Source of the DNA: Kwoniella bestiolae CBS 10118
Lineage: Eukaryota > Basidiomycota > Tremellomycetes > Tremellales > Cryptococcaceae
Assembly: GCF_000512585.2 (NCBI RefSeq)
Contig: NC_089244.1
Coordinates: 62,001 to 126,000, forward strand
Length of the DNA stretch: 64,000 nucleotides
Reading direction: 5' to 3'
A program made the translations under genes and the position numbers. Below the pieces are notes generated by a model. It saw only the letters and a program-made list of their open reading frames with translations. It ran no database searches and was not told where the DNA came from. This document shows positions 20,237 through 32,900 of the stretch, one piece after another. Within the stretch, counting starts at the first letter, position 1, and every line of letters begins with the position of its first letter.

Positions 20237-21428
20237 CTAATAGGCTGTATGTCCTCCGTCTACTAAGAGATCTGCCCCAGTGATGAAGCTGGAGGCTTGA
20301 CTGAGTAAGAAGAGCACCGGACCTCTGTACTCATCTGGCGTAGATAGCCTATGCAGCATGCTTCCGCTCAACCATTCTGCTTCCAAACCTTCCTTCTGAG
20401 CTAATAGACCATCGGTCATGGCTGTACGTATATATCCAGGAGACAACGTCTGAAATCAAAAACGACGTGATCAGCACCCAATCTTGAGCAGGATGTGACA
20501 TTTCGAGACAAACACCGATGAATTTGGCGGATCACTCACGTTCACTCTAATACCATAAGATCCCCACTCAGCAGCGGCACTCCTACACATCTGAAGCAAA
20601 GCGGATTTAGAAGTGTTATAAGCCAGACATGTGAGTCCTGCGACCTGTCGTCAGCTCGCAGTCTGCGAAGGTTGATGTTGGTTGCTCACCTTTGTTGGCG
20701 ATAGACGCAGACATGGAAGCTGTAATGACGATACTCCCCCTGACACCTCTTTTCTTCATCTCCCTTGCAGCCGCCTGGACAGTTATGAAAGTACCTATTT
20801 AAACCATTTAGCGGCTTTCAAGATATGTCACTGTGATCCCAATCAACCTACCAGTAACGTTAACTTCCATCAATCTTCTGAAATCGTTGATGGGATACTC
20901 AAGAGCTGGTATCATCTGCTGAATACCCGCAGCGCCGAAGAAGCCTGTTATGGGGTACTGACAGGTCTCATAGATATCGCTAAAAGTCTTCGAGACAGCT
21001 TCCTCATCGGTAATATCCAATCGTCGATATTCCACCTTTCCTCCAAAGTTCTTTGCGACCCGCTGAGCCACCGCCCATTCATCCTCTACTGGATTTGGCA
21101 AAATGTCCACACAGTACACATGGGATGCTGAAGATTCCAACAACGAAGTAGCGATACAGAGACCAAGACCACGTGCACCGCCTGTGACTATGACACCCTG
21201 GTTGGCTAACGTGAAAAGCTGAGTTGTGGGAATGGAAGCTAGGTTGGCTAGACACACTTGTGAGTGAGCGTATCTAGTCGACGACTTCCCAGCCGTCCAC
21301 TCACAGTGCTGATCTTTCAATCCACCTAGTACCGCTGCATCTACCGTTGTAGCGCCGTTCTGCGCTGAGATGAGCTTATCCTCGGTAGGGGCTGCACCGT
21401 TGATACCGTTCACACCGTTGATGGCCAT
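20237..21428 (-). CDS. Short-chain dehydrogenase/reductase (polyol/sugar type)
   Basis: Exons follow from the ATG at 21428 (MAINGVNGING). An N-terminal leader of about 45 residues joins SNLASIPTTQLFTLANQG, then the NAD(P) loop VTGGARGLGL, the acidic VDILPNP after beta-strand 2 and a GAAGIQQ segment. The catalytic Ser lies in SIVITASMSA, YNTSK contains the Tyr/Lys pair, and the end is LSPGYIRT...DLLVDGGHTAY. The layout fits classical SDRs of the fungal D-arabinitol dehydrogenase, sorbose reductase or mannitol dehydrogenase group; the substrate cannot be fixed from sequence. It shares a 500-bp divergent promoter with the sugar transporter. Confidence 0.82.
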
Positions 21429-21928
21429 TGTACCTACAGTATGTCGATTCGATTTGGTTGGATTTGTTGTTGATTCTCTCGTCCGATGATGCTTCTCACT
21501 CTTTTGTCTGCTCGTCAATATTGACTTGCATACTGTTCTTCTCAGTAAAATCTTGCATAACTTACCCAGAAGACCGTATGCCAATCAGTTCCGGCGGTAA
21601 GTCTTTTTCGGACCGAAATTTGGGATCAGGCACGACCCTCGGACCGAGATGTTCTTCGTTCTTTTCTCTGCATTGGAGTCTAATGAAACGCCTTATTGCT
21701 CGCTGTCCCTTACCTCCTCTTTCGTCATCCAAGTATCGCTTAGGACCGAGAACATCATATCGCGGGGCACTAGTCCGAAGATTTCTTTCATTGACAGGTG
21801 GGCAGCCGGGGCCATGAGGAAATTGTCTTGAAAACCTGAAATGTATATAAGGCAGTACCCTCCGTCCCCAAATCTACCCCAAACTTTCTCCAAAACCTCA
21901 ACATCACCGATCGAGTAAAACATCAACT
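21429..21928. promoter_or_regulatory. Divergent promoter, SDR / sugar transporter
   Basis: It contains two exact copies of the palindrome TCGGACCGA (21608-21616 and 21639-21647, 31 bp apart) and a degenerate copy TAGGACCGA (21741-21749). CGG half-sites in inverted order are typical of Zn2Cys6 regulators, and one is encoded two genes away (24433-27377). Confidence 0.55.
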
Positions 21929-24069
21929 ATGATAGGTAACACTTCTTTACTTCGAGGCCGAGTCGTTCAATGGGCCATCACCGCAGCGTGAGTATCCTGT
22001 CACCATCTTTTTCCTTGCAGAGTGCTGACGCTATTATCTTATACAGATGCGGTTCTGCTTTCTTGTGAGTAGCTGCGAACAAATCCGAGTTGTCGAGGGC
22101 TTTGTCTGATACCTTTGTGTTTGTGCCATCACAGACTCTTCGGATATGACCAGGGCGTCATGTCCGGTCTCTTGACCGGTTCTGCCTTCACCAAGCAGTT
22201 TCCCTCGATAGGTGAGTCGCTTAGCTCAATGATCTGCGTGAATATTGACTCAGTATCCTTCCAGATACAACTGATGGTGGTAATGGCTCTGCCTCTCTCC
22301 AAGGTACCGTCGTGGCGATTTACGAGATTGGTTGTCTCTTTGGATCGATCTTCACTTTCTTTATGGGTGAAAAGTTCGGTCGTCGAAGAACAATCATGCT
22401 CGGTTGTACAGTCCTCATCGTTGGAGCTACTTTACAAACCGCCGCTTTCGGGATCCCCCAGCTTATCGTCGGCCGTATTGTGACTGGTCTCGGAAACGGT
22501 ATCAACACAAGTACAGTGCCCGTATGGCACAGTGAGACCACTCATGCGCATGATCGTGGAAAGGCTTTAGCTATCGAGCTGGCCATCAACATCTTCGGTG
22601 TAGTGAGTTAAGGGTTAGTGCGTATTGAGACGAAGGCTAACCACTATCCTAGATGTCCGCATACTGGATAGATTATGGTCTCAGTTTCGTAAATTCACCT
22701 GCTCAATTCCGAGTACCTTTGGCAATTCAGATGGCTTTCGCCGTCGTCACTATCATGATCATCCTATTCTGCCCCGAATCTCCTCGATGGCTCCTCAAAC
22801 ACGGTCGAGAAGATGAAGCACGAGCCGTCCTTGAACAGCTTTCCACCTACAACGGTGCGGATCGACTCGAACATCTCGATGCGGATTTTGGCTCTATCAA
22901 GCTGGCTTTGATCGAAGAGGAAGCGGCCTCAGTCAAAGACAAGAACGGAAACTCTATCTCTCCTGTTCGGGCGTGTTTCACTTTCGGGAAGGAGCGATAC
23001 TTCCATCGAGTCATGCTCGGTGTCGGTTCACAATTTATGCAACAACTTTGTGGTATTAACTTGATTACATATTGTAAGTTCGACCACCTATCCAAGCAGC
23101 TTCACACGTAATCTGACGCGAAGTCATGCAGATGCACCTGTCATTTTCGAACAATCCGTTGGTCTAAGCCATGACATCTCGCTTCTTCTCTCCGGATTCA
23201 ACGGTATTGCCTACTTTTTGTCATCATTGATACCGATTTGGGTCATCGACAGAATCGGTAGAGTGAGTCGATGCTCTCACCTACCGAATGAGTTCTTCAC
23301 GCTGACTTCCATCTAGCGAAAACTCATGTTGTTCGCCGCTGCTGGTCAATGTGCTTGTATGGCAATCCTCGCTGGTACCACTTCTGTCTCACAGCAAGGC
23401 ACCGGTATAGTGGCTGCTGTTATGTTGTTCTTGTTTAAGTGAGTCTAGCACTCCCATTATCCCCCGCATGAGCTTGGGCTGACCATAATACTGCAGCTTC
23501 TTCTTTGCTGTCGGTCTGCTGGCTATCCCTTGGCTTCTTCCTGCGGAATACGCCCCTCTTCCAATCCGAGCATCAGCCGCTGCTCTGGCTTCGGCTTCCA
23601 ACTGGATTGTAAGTCTCTTCGAGTGCAGTGCATCTCTAATCTCTGTCGCTGACCGCTTCTTGTAGTTCACTTTCCTCGTTGTGGAGATCACTCCCGTTTC
23701 AATCAAATCAATCGGTTACAAGACATACATTTACTTCTGTATCTTCAACGCCTGTTTCATACCTCTGATATACTTCTTCTACCCGGAAACTGCCAAACTT
23801 ACTCTTGAGCAGATTGATCTGCTGTTCACCGGGGAGAAAGTCATGTTGAAACTTCCAGCAGTGAGTGTCCTCTCCTCAATCAGCTGAAGGTCCTTTAGCT
23901 GACAAAAGTGAATGTCTAGCATCTCCGAAAAGTAACTCCAGGGGAACATCTCGCTAGTGCTGAGCTTGGTGTATCCGCATCCGAGAAATCATCCGAGACT
24001 GCATTGAACAGCGAAAAGGCTCATGTGGAGACCTCTGAACGAGGAGAAGGTGCAAGATCTGCTCTCTGA
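21929..24069 (+). CDS. MFS sugar transporter
   Basis: The start at 21929 (MIGNTSLLRGRVVQW) leads through many short exons. Sugar-porter signatures appear in order: LFGYDQGVMSGLLTG in helix 1, FFMGEKFGRRRTIMLG, GRIVTGLGNGINTSTVPVW, PESPRWLLKHGR, QFMQQLCGINLITYYAP, GRRKLMLFAAAGQ, and FFYPETAKLTLEQID in place of PETKG at the end of helix 12. The stop is at 24067-24069 after an acidic, serine-rich tail. It is likely a plasma-membrane proton-coupled importer of a sugar, polyol or sugar acid used by the neighbouring SDR and transketolase. Confidence 0.9.
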
Positions 24070-24432
24070 GCGCGTTGAGGAGTGGAAATTAGCCCCAATC
24101 ATCCACATAGGGAAGGGTTTTTCATGTAGTCTGTATATCATATATATTTGCAGAGAAAAGACTGTAGCTTCATGCAAATCCGAATGTCCTGCTTTCGTAG
24201 ATCAATCCGTTGCACAAACCTGAAGTCTGCATATATATATATATACAGGTTACCTACAAGCACTTATTTCCCTTTTAAGCCCAAACAAATGCTAGCCCTC
24301 TAAGAGGTCACGTGAGAAGAGTCGACCAGGGGCGTACTACTCACCTGACCATGTTGAAATCTCTTCGAAGTCATTCCAAGGATCTCAAAGTTCTTACCAT
24401 TATGAATCATACCCCACCAGTGTAGAACAATC
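24070..24432 (+). promoter_or_regulatory. Upstream region of the second Zn2Cys6 regulator
   Basis: It contains a short (TA)n run (24231-24245). No TCGGACCGA copy was seen. Confidence 0.3.
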
Positions 24433-27377
24433 ATGAGCTCGGTAAAAGACGCCACAAAGGATGGTCCGAACTATCGGCTCGTAACATTACCTTTGCACCA
24501 CTTATTCCCTTCCTCTGCGACCACTGAACCACCAACCGATACTTCCCCCGTTTCGTCTGTCGATCAGCCGGAGACTGCTCAGCTGGAAGATTCAGATAAG
24601 CCTCAGAGAGCTCTGATAGCATGTGTAGCCTGTAGAACAAGGAAAATCAAATGCTCCGGCGATCGTCCAGTATGTACCACTTGTGCGAAGACCAACCAGA
24701 CTTGTATTTACACCCCTCATGCCAAACGGAAGCGGAAGTCCAAGGTTCTATCTACCCCAGATGACAGGAGTAAGAAGCTGTATCATCAGGATATCTCACC
24801 TGCTGTGGTAGCATCACAACCCTCCCACATCCCTCATGACGCATTACATCCCAGTCAAACTTATCTCTCAGGTATTCCCGCCCATGAGTCTGGAATACCT
24901 CCTCTAGGTGTTCCTGGGCCTTCCACTTACACCCAAACAACCCAAGCGCAGCGTCCTCCTCAGCCCATCATGGCCCCGACTAGTGAAGGCTCATTTGAAC
25001 AAAGCCTTTCTGCTCAAGATCCTTTCGATTTATCGACGTTCAATCCCTCGGCAGACTTGGAATTCATCAACAGCTTGATGTCATGGCAAGGTGTAGATAC
25101 GACAGGAGAAGAACAAGGATCTCATGCGAACATAGATTGGAGCCTCAACGACTTCCTCGGTTGGGATCCGGCAATCAGCTCGACTAGAAATGGAGAAAAT
25201 GAGAATAGGAGCAAACAATCGGCCATGAACAATGGTGTTTTAGCTGAACAGACAGGTCAAAGCCAGTCCTCAAAATCACGTTTCCGGGTACCCTATTTCC
25301 GGTTCTTTGGTCCAACTGCTATCGCTCCAGGCTACAAACAGGTTCAATACGATGTCTCCGCTCCACCTTCCCCCAAGCTGTCCTCACAGTTCCTTTCCGG
25401 TACATCGCCTTTAGACAACACACATGCTTCAGCAGTCTTAGACCATGACGAACAATATCCCAACTCTGAAGCCCTTCAGCATCTCCTACCGATATTCAAC
25501 CTGCATTACAACTACTTCTTCCCATTTCTTCGACTACCTTCCGATGACATCTCCCTCTTGACTACAAACAAACCTCCTTATCTACTCAACATCATGTGCG
25601 CACTAGCTGCAAGATTCTCACCCATTTACGGCTCCAGGTCTGCTTCTAGTCAGGTCGATGTCGCTTCAATGTCAGTGAACAAATCCGCGTCTCATATATG
25701 GGCGTCAAAAGCCAAAGAGCAGATTTCGAAGAATATCTCATTTTCAACGGTAGAAATGGTGGAGACATTGGTACTCATCAGCTGGTACGAGTTTGGGCAG
25801 GATCGTGATGCGGTAAGTCCGTTCAGCTAGTCAATCCTCCGAAGGTGAGTGTGAGCTGACAGCTTGACAGGGTTTATGGATGTATTCGGGCATGGGCTTA
25901 AGAATGGGACAGGATCTAGGTGAGTCGAAGGTCAATTTGGCGAGTCGAACAGGTCAAATTAATCGTCGATTTCAAAGGTCTGGATTCTATTAACAAGCAA
26001 ATTTCAAGCCAAGAACTGCCACAAGCTCCAGACGAGCTGTATGCTCGACAATTGCATTGCTCCTTGGTGATGATGGACGCGATAATGACCATAGGAAGTG
26101 AGTGGCGAGATCCTCCTCTCTTGATGATAAAGTGTCAACTGATTTGGTGCACCTGCTAGCGGGTCGAAGTGGGATGTATTTGACTCCACAGACTATACTT
26201 CCCACTTTACCGCCTATCACCACCTCTGAGGGAGCTACTCAAGCAGATCCCTTTCTCTATCTGGTCAAAACCCTAGTACTGGCAGATAGCATCGCTCGGA
26301 TACTTCGTGATCACAATGGGACACCCCAACCTGAACTGCTGGAGAAGTCGCAGAGCGATTTGAATGAATTCCACACCACCCTTCCGATCGAATTGAGATT
26401 TGAGACTTCGGCTTTTCAAAAGTACGCGTCGTTGGGTCACGGAAGTACCTTTGTCCTTCTACATGTAAGTAGGTAAGCCTGTGCGAAATGGAAGGAGCTA
26501 ATCTCTGGCCTGAGTATAGTTGTGGTTCCATACGTGAGTCAGGTTATTGCCTGCTATCTTCTTTTGCACGTGCTGATTCTCGTTCGGGACAGTCTGATCA
26601 TACTAGTCTATCAGCCGACTTTGCTTCGCCTAGGCGACAATGCAAGCTCAAATGACGTATCGGATATAGCAGGTCAGCAGATTGCTGCGAGTTCAGCTAA
26701 GACCATCCTGGATATTGCAAGTTTCGCAGAACTGGTGAGTGATCTACCGAACGAGGTGATATAACATCATCACATACTGACATGACCATATACTGTAGAT
26801 CGATGCAAAAGCGAACACGCAACCATGGATCAACTATCCTCTGTACATCGCGGGGTGCATGTTCCGTAAGTCTCGCTCCCAGCCTGCCCTATATCGTCTT
26901 GATCGTCAGATTGCTCATCTCCCTTTATATACTCAGTATCGCAATGCCTCTCAAGTTCCGATGACGCCCATTCAGCCGGACAGGTCCATCTTGCCAAAAT
27001 CGCTCGGGCAAACTTCCAGCGAATCATCGGCCTACTTGACACACTTCAGTCATATTGGGCCGGAGTAAGGTATATCCGTGGAGCTCTACTGCAAAAAGCT
27101 GAAGGGGCTACTCAAATAACTCTGCTGGAAGATACAAATGAGGTGCCGGGTTCGGATGTTCCTCCGGCATTAGCTGCCATGTGGTCAGGTCAATCAGATA
27201 CGAATCATCGTGAGTGATGGACTATAAAAGATCAATGGGATATCTTACTGATGATGTGTCTGTACAGTGGTCGGTCTGAGCTTCACGGGGACCATGAACT
27301 CGCCAACGGATAACTTTTTCAGTCTCGTTTATCCTAAAGCGTCTGCTGGGGCTGCCTCCCATATTGAGGCCAAGTAG
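24433..27377 (+). CDS. Zn2Cys6 transcription factor (fungal-specific domain)
   Basis: The ATG at 24433 starts a long first exon. A zinc cluster with Cys64, 67, 74, 81, 84 and 91 (CVACRTRKIKCSGDRPVC, CTTCAKTNQTC) is followed by a KRKRKSK basic stretch and a Pro/Ser/Thr-rich linker. A fungal transcription factor domain comes next (LHYNYFFPFLRLP, YLLNIMCALAARFSP, ETLVLISWYEFGQDRDAGLWMYSGMGLRMGQDL across an intron). The later exons end DNFFSLVYPKAS with stop at 27375-27377. It lies directly downstream of the sugar transporter and is the likely regulator of the transketolase/SDR/transporter set. Confidence 0.85.
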
Positions 27378-27598
27378 ATTGTGATAGTCGTCGAGAACTT
27401 GATATGTAGTACTGTCAAAGGGATCTTGAGAAGAACGAGATACATGCTGAAAGTAGATGCTACATAGAATGAAATGATTATAATGGCACAGCGATTTATT
27501 TTCTGATTTTCAAATGCTAAGGTTTCGAAGGAGTTGTTTCTGCCAAGGTAAGGCTACAGTCTGGACAGTGTCGTGCGATACATCGATAAGTTGCTGGC

Positions 27599-28399
27599 TT
27601 ATTGGTTGTTGGTGAGTTGGTAAGATGAGCAACAGCCGGTGTAAGAGTTGATCTGGTCTCTGCTGTAGAATGCCGCGCACGCAGAGATAGCATCACCGCA
27701 ACCTTGTGGGATCATCGGGTTGGTTGAGGACAGTTCTGGAATGAAAAAGATTTTGATCAGGGATGGTACGACAAGACCTTTTGAAGGGATAAGTTGGCAC
27801 TCACGACATTGGGTTCTGGCATCGTTGAGATCGTTGTTACATGCGACGAGGTTACATTTGCAGTCTGGATCGAGCTGTTGGACAGTAGCCTATTCATTTA
27901 TCGATTTGATCAGCTAGGCTCAGACAATCCAGCGTTGCTCAACTCACAGCAAAGTCCTTTAAGGTGAATGTCACTCCGTCAGTGACACCAGTGACGACAC
28001 CACCGGTAACATCCTTGACGATGGTGGATACTGGATCATCGGAAACGAGCAACTTGTTGACCTCTCCCAATACACTGTGATACGATATCAGAACAAGCGT
28101 CAGGACTGAGCTGATCAAAGAATATGACATGCGACTCACTTGACCACGTTGGCACCGACATTATCAGCCTGGAAGTTCAAGAACGAATCGAGATTGTTGA
28201 GAGTGGGACAAACGACGTTGTCGACGTAGTTTTGGTTGTCGGCGGAACATTGAGCTCGTCTGACAGGGGAAGCATCGACACCTGAAACAAGACAAGGTCA
28301 GCATGCGGCATCCTGCTGCATGTTTCTTTGACAATTATCTGACTTACCAGCAAGGGCGAAGAGGGCACCAACAGCCATGAGGTTTTTGAGGGCGAACAT
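27599..28399 (-). CDS. Small cysteine-rich secreted protein
   Basis: Five exons give about 180 residues. The N-terminus MFALKNLMAVGALFALAGVDA is a clear signal peptide, followed by SPVRRAQ, a possible Kex2-like dibasic site. The mature part has ten cysteines, including CKC and CC pairs, a Val/Thr/Gly-rich centre (VTGGVVTGVTDGV), and ends SSYQLTNNQ with stop at 27599-27601. No enzyme family is recognised. A strong TATA element upstream suggests high or regulated expression. It could be a cell-surface or secreted effector-like protein; function is unknown. Confidence 0.8.
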
Positions 28400-28524
28400 T
28401 GTATGAAGATGAGTGATTTGGTTTTGAACTCGAGGACGAGGATCGAAGTTTGTCTTTCTGAATGGTTTGATTGACTGATTTGTGTTGATGAAAGAAGAGG
28501 ACAGAAATCGTCGACCGGGGTGGT

Positions 28525-28536
28525 CCTATTTATACC
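28525..28536 (-). promoter_or_regulatory. TATA box of the secreted-protein gene
   Basis: The minus strand reads GGTATAAATAGG about 130 bp upstream of the ATG at 28399, a near-consensus TATA element. Confidence 0.6.
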
Positions 28537-28539
28537 TTT

Positions 28540-29904
28540 GCCAATCTTGATGTTGGTGGTATCTCTCGGATGCCCGACAAAGACCTCGAAAACACTTTAT
28601 CTTAGAAAAGGAAGCTAAAGAATATTCGATCGTAGGTGGCTTACCATCTTACATCAAAGTAGAGTCATATTTAGTCAGTAATTCGTAAGATGTTTACGTT
28701 CATAGAGTAAGACTGGATCGTTAGCTGCACAATTACGGATATTCCAGTAGAACAGATTACTCATAGGTCACAAAATTTAATCTAATCTCTAACTTAGATT
28801 AAACTCGACCCTCATCGCGATGATATGTTTGAAAGATCGTGCAGAATTCCCCTGACTATCAATTTGGTAATGATACTTTGGGTGCATTTGTACCAGACTT
28901 CGGTGAGACGAAACCAAACGTGTCTTGGTATTAATTGCATCAGAAGTTAATTATAAAACTTTAGTCGAAGGGGGATCCGAACTGCTTGCTGTCAAATGGT
29001 GGATTACCATCTTCCCGAATGCTGGCACAGTACAGTACTGTATTTCGCTCTAGACCCCTCTCGATCGTTCCGGGATACAATGGGATGCGATCACATGTAA
29101 CCACAGGTTGCGACAAACATGTCTTGATCTTATTCCAACAGTAGAAGTTCCTCTAATCCAGAGACTGAACCGAGACTTTAATATACTATAAGTGTAGTAG
29201 TTCAGGTTTCGAAGTCGGTATGACGCGTATGATTTTACAACTTCCATTGACCGTGTCATATAAAAATGATCGAGACTTGCTCAGGGACTGGCTGATTCCA
29301 GAAAACGAACCAAGCATGACCTAACCATAACGAGAGAACCGGGAGAACTATATCATCTCTCGAGAGAGAGAAAGCGATGAAGTGTGATGCAGTTGTACGG
29401 TCCGGCAGAGACGTTGATATACTAATACCTATTCAGCCGATACTTCTAGTAATCCGAAATCACAGGTCACCAGAAGATGCTATTTACGACAGAGTCTTTA
29501 GTCGTTAGCGTCCTTGTGTTGTTGTCACTTGGGGGACAGAAATATCTCTCAAGGATGATATCACTGGTATCCATTCAACTGGACACTGAGGATCGATCAT
29601 CGTGTTTCAGCTTGCGAGGATCGGGCTTTTCGACATGTTGCCTGTGTGCTTGACATGGGAGTACGCTCAGTCTGTCCAAAGTAGTTGATCGGACGCACAG
29701 CAGCAGATTTGCGTTTATCCACCATCCATGGGTCATTAGCTGGAGATATAATAAATAGGGAAAAACAATCTATATGGATATACGAAATCTAAATCTATGG
29801 ATGAAGTGAGGTTGATCGACCGAGAAATACAGAGTGAGTATAGAAAAAGCCATAAAACAAAGGGAAACGTCTATCCGGTTATCATGCAAACTGTCCATCT
29901 CCGT
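28540..29904. other. Long AT-rich intergenic region, no gene seen
   Basis: About 1.3 kb has no supported ORF. It includes a perfect 10-bp inverted repeat (28776-28785 / 28794-28803) and a short CTCTCGAGAG palindrome near 29357. No tRNA or transposon end was recognised. Confidence 0.5.
28776..28803. repeat. Perfect inverted repeat with 8-nt loop
   Basis: Arms TTTAATCTAA and TTAGATTAAA are exact reverse complements separated by 8 nt. Confidence 0.8.
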
Positions 29905-32900
29905 CTACTCATCATCCGTGTCAGGCTCCCTCTCACCACCATAAGTAAGCCAGTTCAACTTCCTCAATCTCCTTCGCTCTTCTTGCGCCTTCATTTCGTT
30001 TCTCGTCATCTATCATCAATCAATATAATCAGCTATAATTCATATACAGCCCTCGATGCGATTGTACCGTTCCCATGGATATTGGAAAATGATCAAATCA
30101 GGAAAACCCAACTCACCTTCTTCTTCTTCTTCTTCATAATGAGCTTAGCAACCCCATCAACAATCTCCTCCGTTCCAGATGGCGCGGCACTTCCCGCAGG
30201 AGTATTAGCACCAGTTGTGGGCGTGGCCGATCCTCCTCTGGGTGTACCCGCTTTAGAAGCAGTTCTCGAAGTGGGGTTCGAGGGGTTATCGAAAGCATCC
30301 TCGACGATTGCGACTTTTCCTTTATGGGTTAATTCACCTTTGTCGACGTGCCATATCTCAGGACACAGGGCAGAGACGAATTCCTGGGAATGCGAGATGA
30401 TACAGACTGCTCCTCCCCATTCCTTGATTGCGACCGCCAAACCACCAAGAGCTTCTCGGTCCAAGAAATTGGTAGGTTCGTCAAGGAAGAGACATTGAGG
30501 TCTGAGTAGGAGGTATAAATCAGCTATGATCTTGATTGGTAAGGAAGCACCGACTCACCTGTTGAACATGGAAGCAGCGATGACGACCTTGACCTTCTGA
30601 CCACCCGATAACCCAGACATCTCGTTGTACTGCGCGATATCTCCATCCAATCCGACAGCCTCCAGGACTTCTCTGACTGCCGAAGCGGCAGTATCTCTCT
30701 GACCTGCTCCCTCTCTCGAAGATTCCATATCATCGAACTGACCCACCAACTTCTGGAAACCCTTTTCGATCAACAATTCTCGAGGTAACCAGGCGTTGTA
30801 CTTGTGAGTCATTCCCTTGAACTTGATTTCATACTGGAATGACTTCTTCAATTTCTGTCTACCCAAGATCATCTCGATCTTCCTCAAGGTTCCATCTTTA
30901 CCCTCAATGGGCTTCTCCATCATCTCCAGATCTTCCGCAGTGAGCACTCGAGTAGCTTTCTCCATCATCTCCCTATCGTGTCCATCTTGGTATCTCCACT
31001 GGATGTACTGCACAGCGGTTTTATCGAGATGCAAGTTGATGTGGTGGAAAGCGTGTTGAGCGACATAACCTACTCGCAAGGCTGGATGCTTGTGTACTGT
31101 TCCTTCTTGAGGTACAGTCTCTCCGGTAAGAAGCTTGATCAAGGTGGATTTACCAGCGCCGTTGGGTCCGACAATACCGACTCGGGAGGATAGGGAGAGC
31201 GAACATGATACGTTGTTCAATGACGGTCGAGCAGCGCCGGGGTAGGTGAAGGTACAATTGGAGAGTTTCATGATGGCTCGAGTGTTAGATCGAACACCCA
31301 TCAAAGATCCAGGAGGGGGGAAGGAGAACCTAGAGCGGGTGAGGTGATCAGGTTTAATTCCAAGGCAGATCATAGAAGATTATCAGAAGAAGGGATACTC
31401 ACTTAATGGAAGTAGCAGCAAGAGTGTAGTAGGATTTGGCGGATGGTACCCTCTCAACGAATTTAGAGAGGTTGCCAGGGTAGTAGACGAGTTTCTTCTC
31501 TTCGTAGTGGATCTACAAATGTGAAGTATGATCATCAGCTTTTGAACTTGGGTGACGAACGAAGCTGAGGTAACTCACGATGTCGGTACAAACGTTATCC
31601 AAGAATCCAGAATCGTGCGATACGATCATACAGGTAATGTCAGGGAGGTTACAAACGTAATCTTCCAACCAAGCGACAGTCTGAACATCCAAGTGATTGG
31701 TAGGTTCGTCCCTGAGTTAATGCATATGCATAAGCCGCTTTTACCAAAGCAATGTTGAAACGTAGAATTGCAAACTCACAGTAACAAAATATCAGCACCA
31801 ATCAACATAGCTCTAGCCAATTCCAACTTCATCTTCCAACCACCCGAAAGAGATGCAACTGGATCTCGTTGCTTCTCATCGGAGAAACCGACAGACAACA
31901 ACATCGCTGAGATCTCATCTCTGGTTCTCTTGGCCAATTTAGGATCGGAGGAAATGAAATCCAGGATACCAATCGAGGTATCTTCACCTTGAAGAGCATG
32001 TTCGACCATGATGGTACGGAGTTCATCTTGGGGAGGGAATCCCTCGACCTGAGGAATGGGATTGCAAGTTAGCAAGATTGAACGGATACAGAGAAGAATG
32101 GGGGTGTAGGGCAGGAGGTTGTGACTAATAGATGGGAGGCTCTCAGAGAAATAGAAGATTACTCACCTTGCCATCCCTGATAGCCTTCATCAAAGTAGAT
32201 TTACCAGCACCATTGGCCGCACAGATACCATATCGTCTACCTCTTCTCAATTTCAAGTTGGTATGGTTCAACAACAACAATCCACCGTAAGCCAATGAGA
32301 ATTGGATATCACACAGCAATTGACCTTCTGATCCATCATCTTCCTCGGCGGGGGCATACTTGGCCTTGTCGATATCCATGAACGCCTTTCTTATAGCTTG
32401 AGTAGCTTCAGCACCCTTTTCAGTACCCAACAACAATTTCAAGAATGATCCTAGACCTTTGTTTTCCCATATGCTTGCGTCCCATCTTCTCAAATCGACG
32501 AGATCGGCTACGACGTTGGCTTGATATTCGATGGCGTGAGCTACGACAGGTGATGAAGGTAAAGATGAAGAGAGGGGTAAGGATGGGTGAGCAGGTAATC
32601 CCTGAACGTCGAGGTGAGGAGCCATGATTGAAAGGGCCTCGGTAACGGCAAGAATGATATCTCTTGGTGGGAGGGGAGTGGCGTTGGCGGAAGCACCTGC
32701 ACCGATAAGGATATCCAAAGCAGTTTGAGCGAAAGCTCTAATCTCGGGGAAAGCAGCACCTTTGGCAATTTGTTCTACACCACCGAACAAAGGTCCAAGG
32801 TATCTTGCAGCGACGGTTGGATCTCTGACGAGTTTGACCAAGTTTCCAATAACGATACAGGTCATTCGTTGAACGTCGGTTGATCTTTCTTTCAAAGCTC

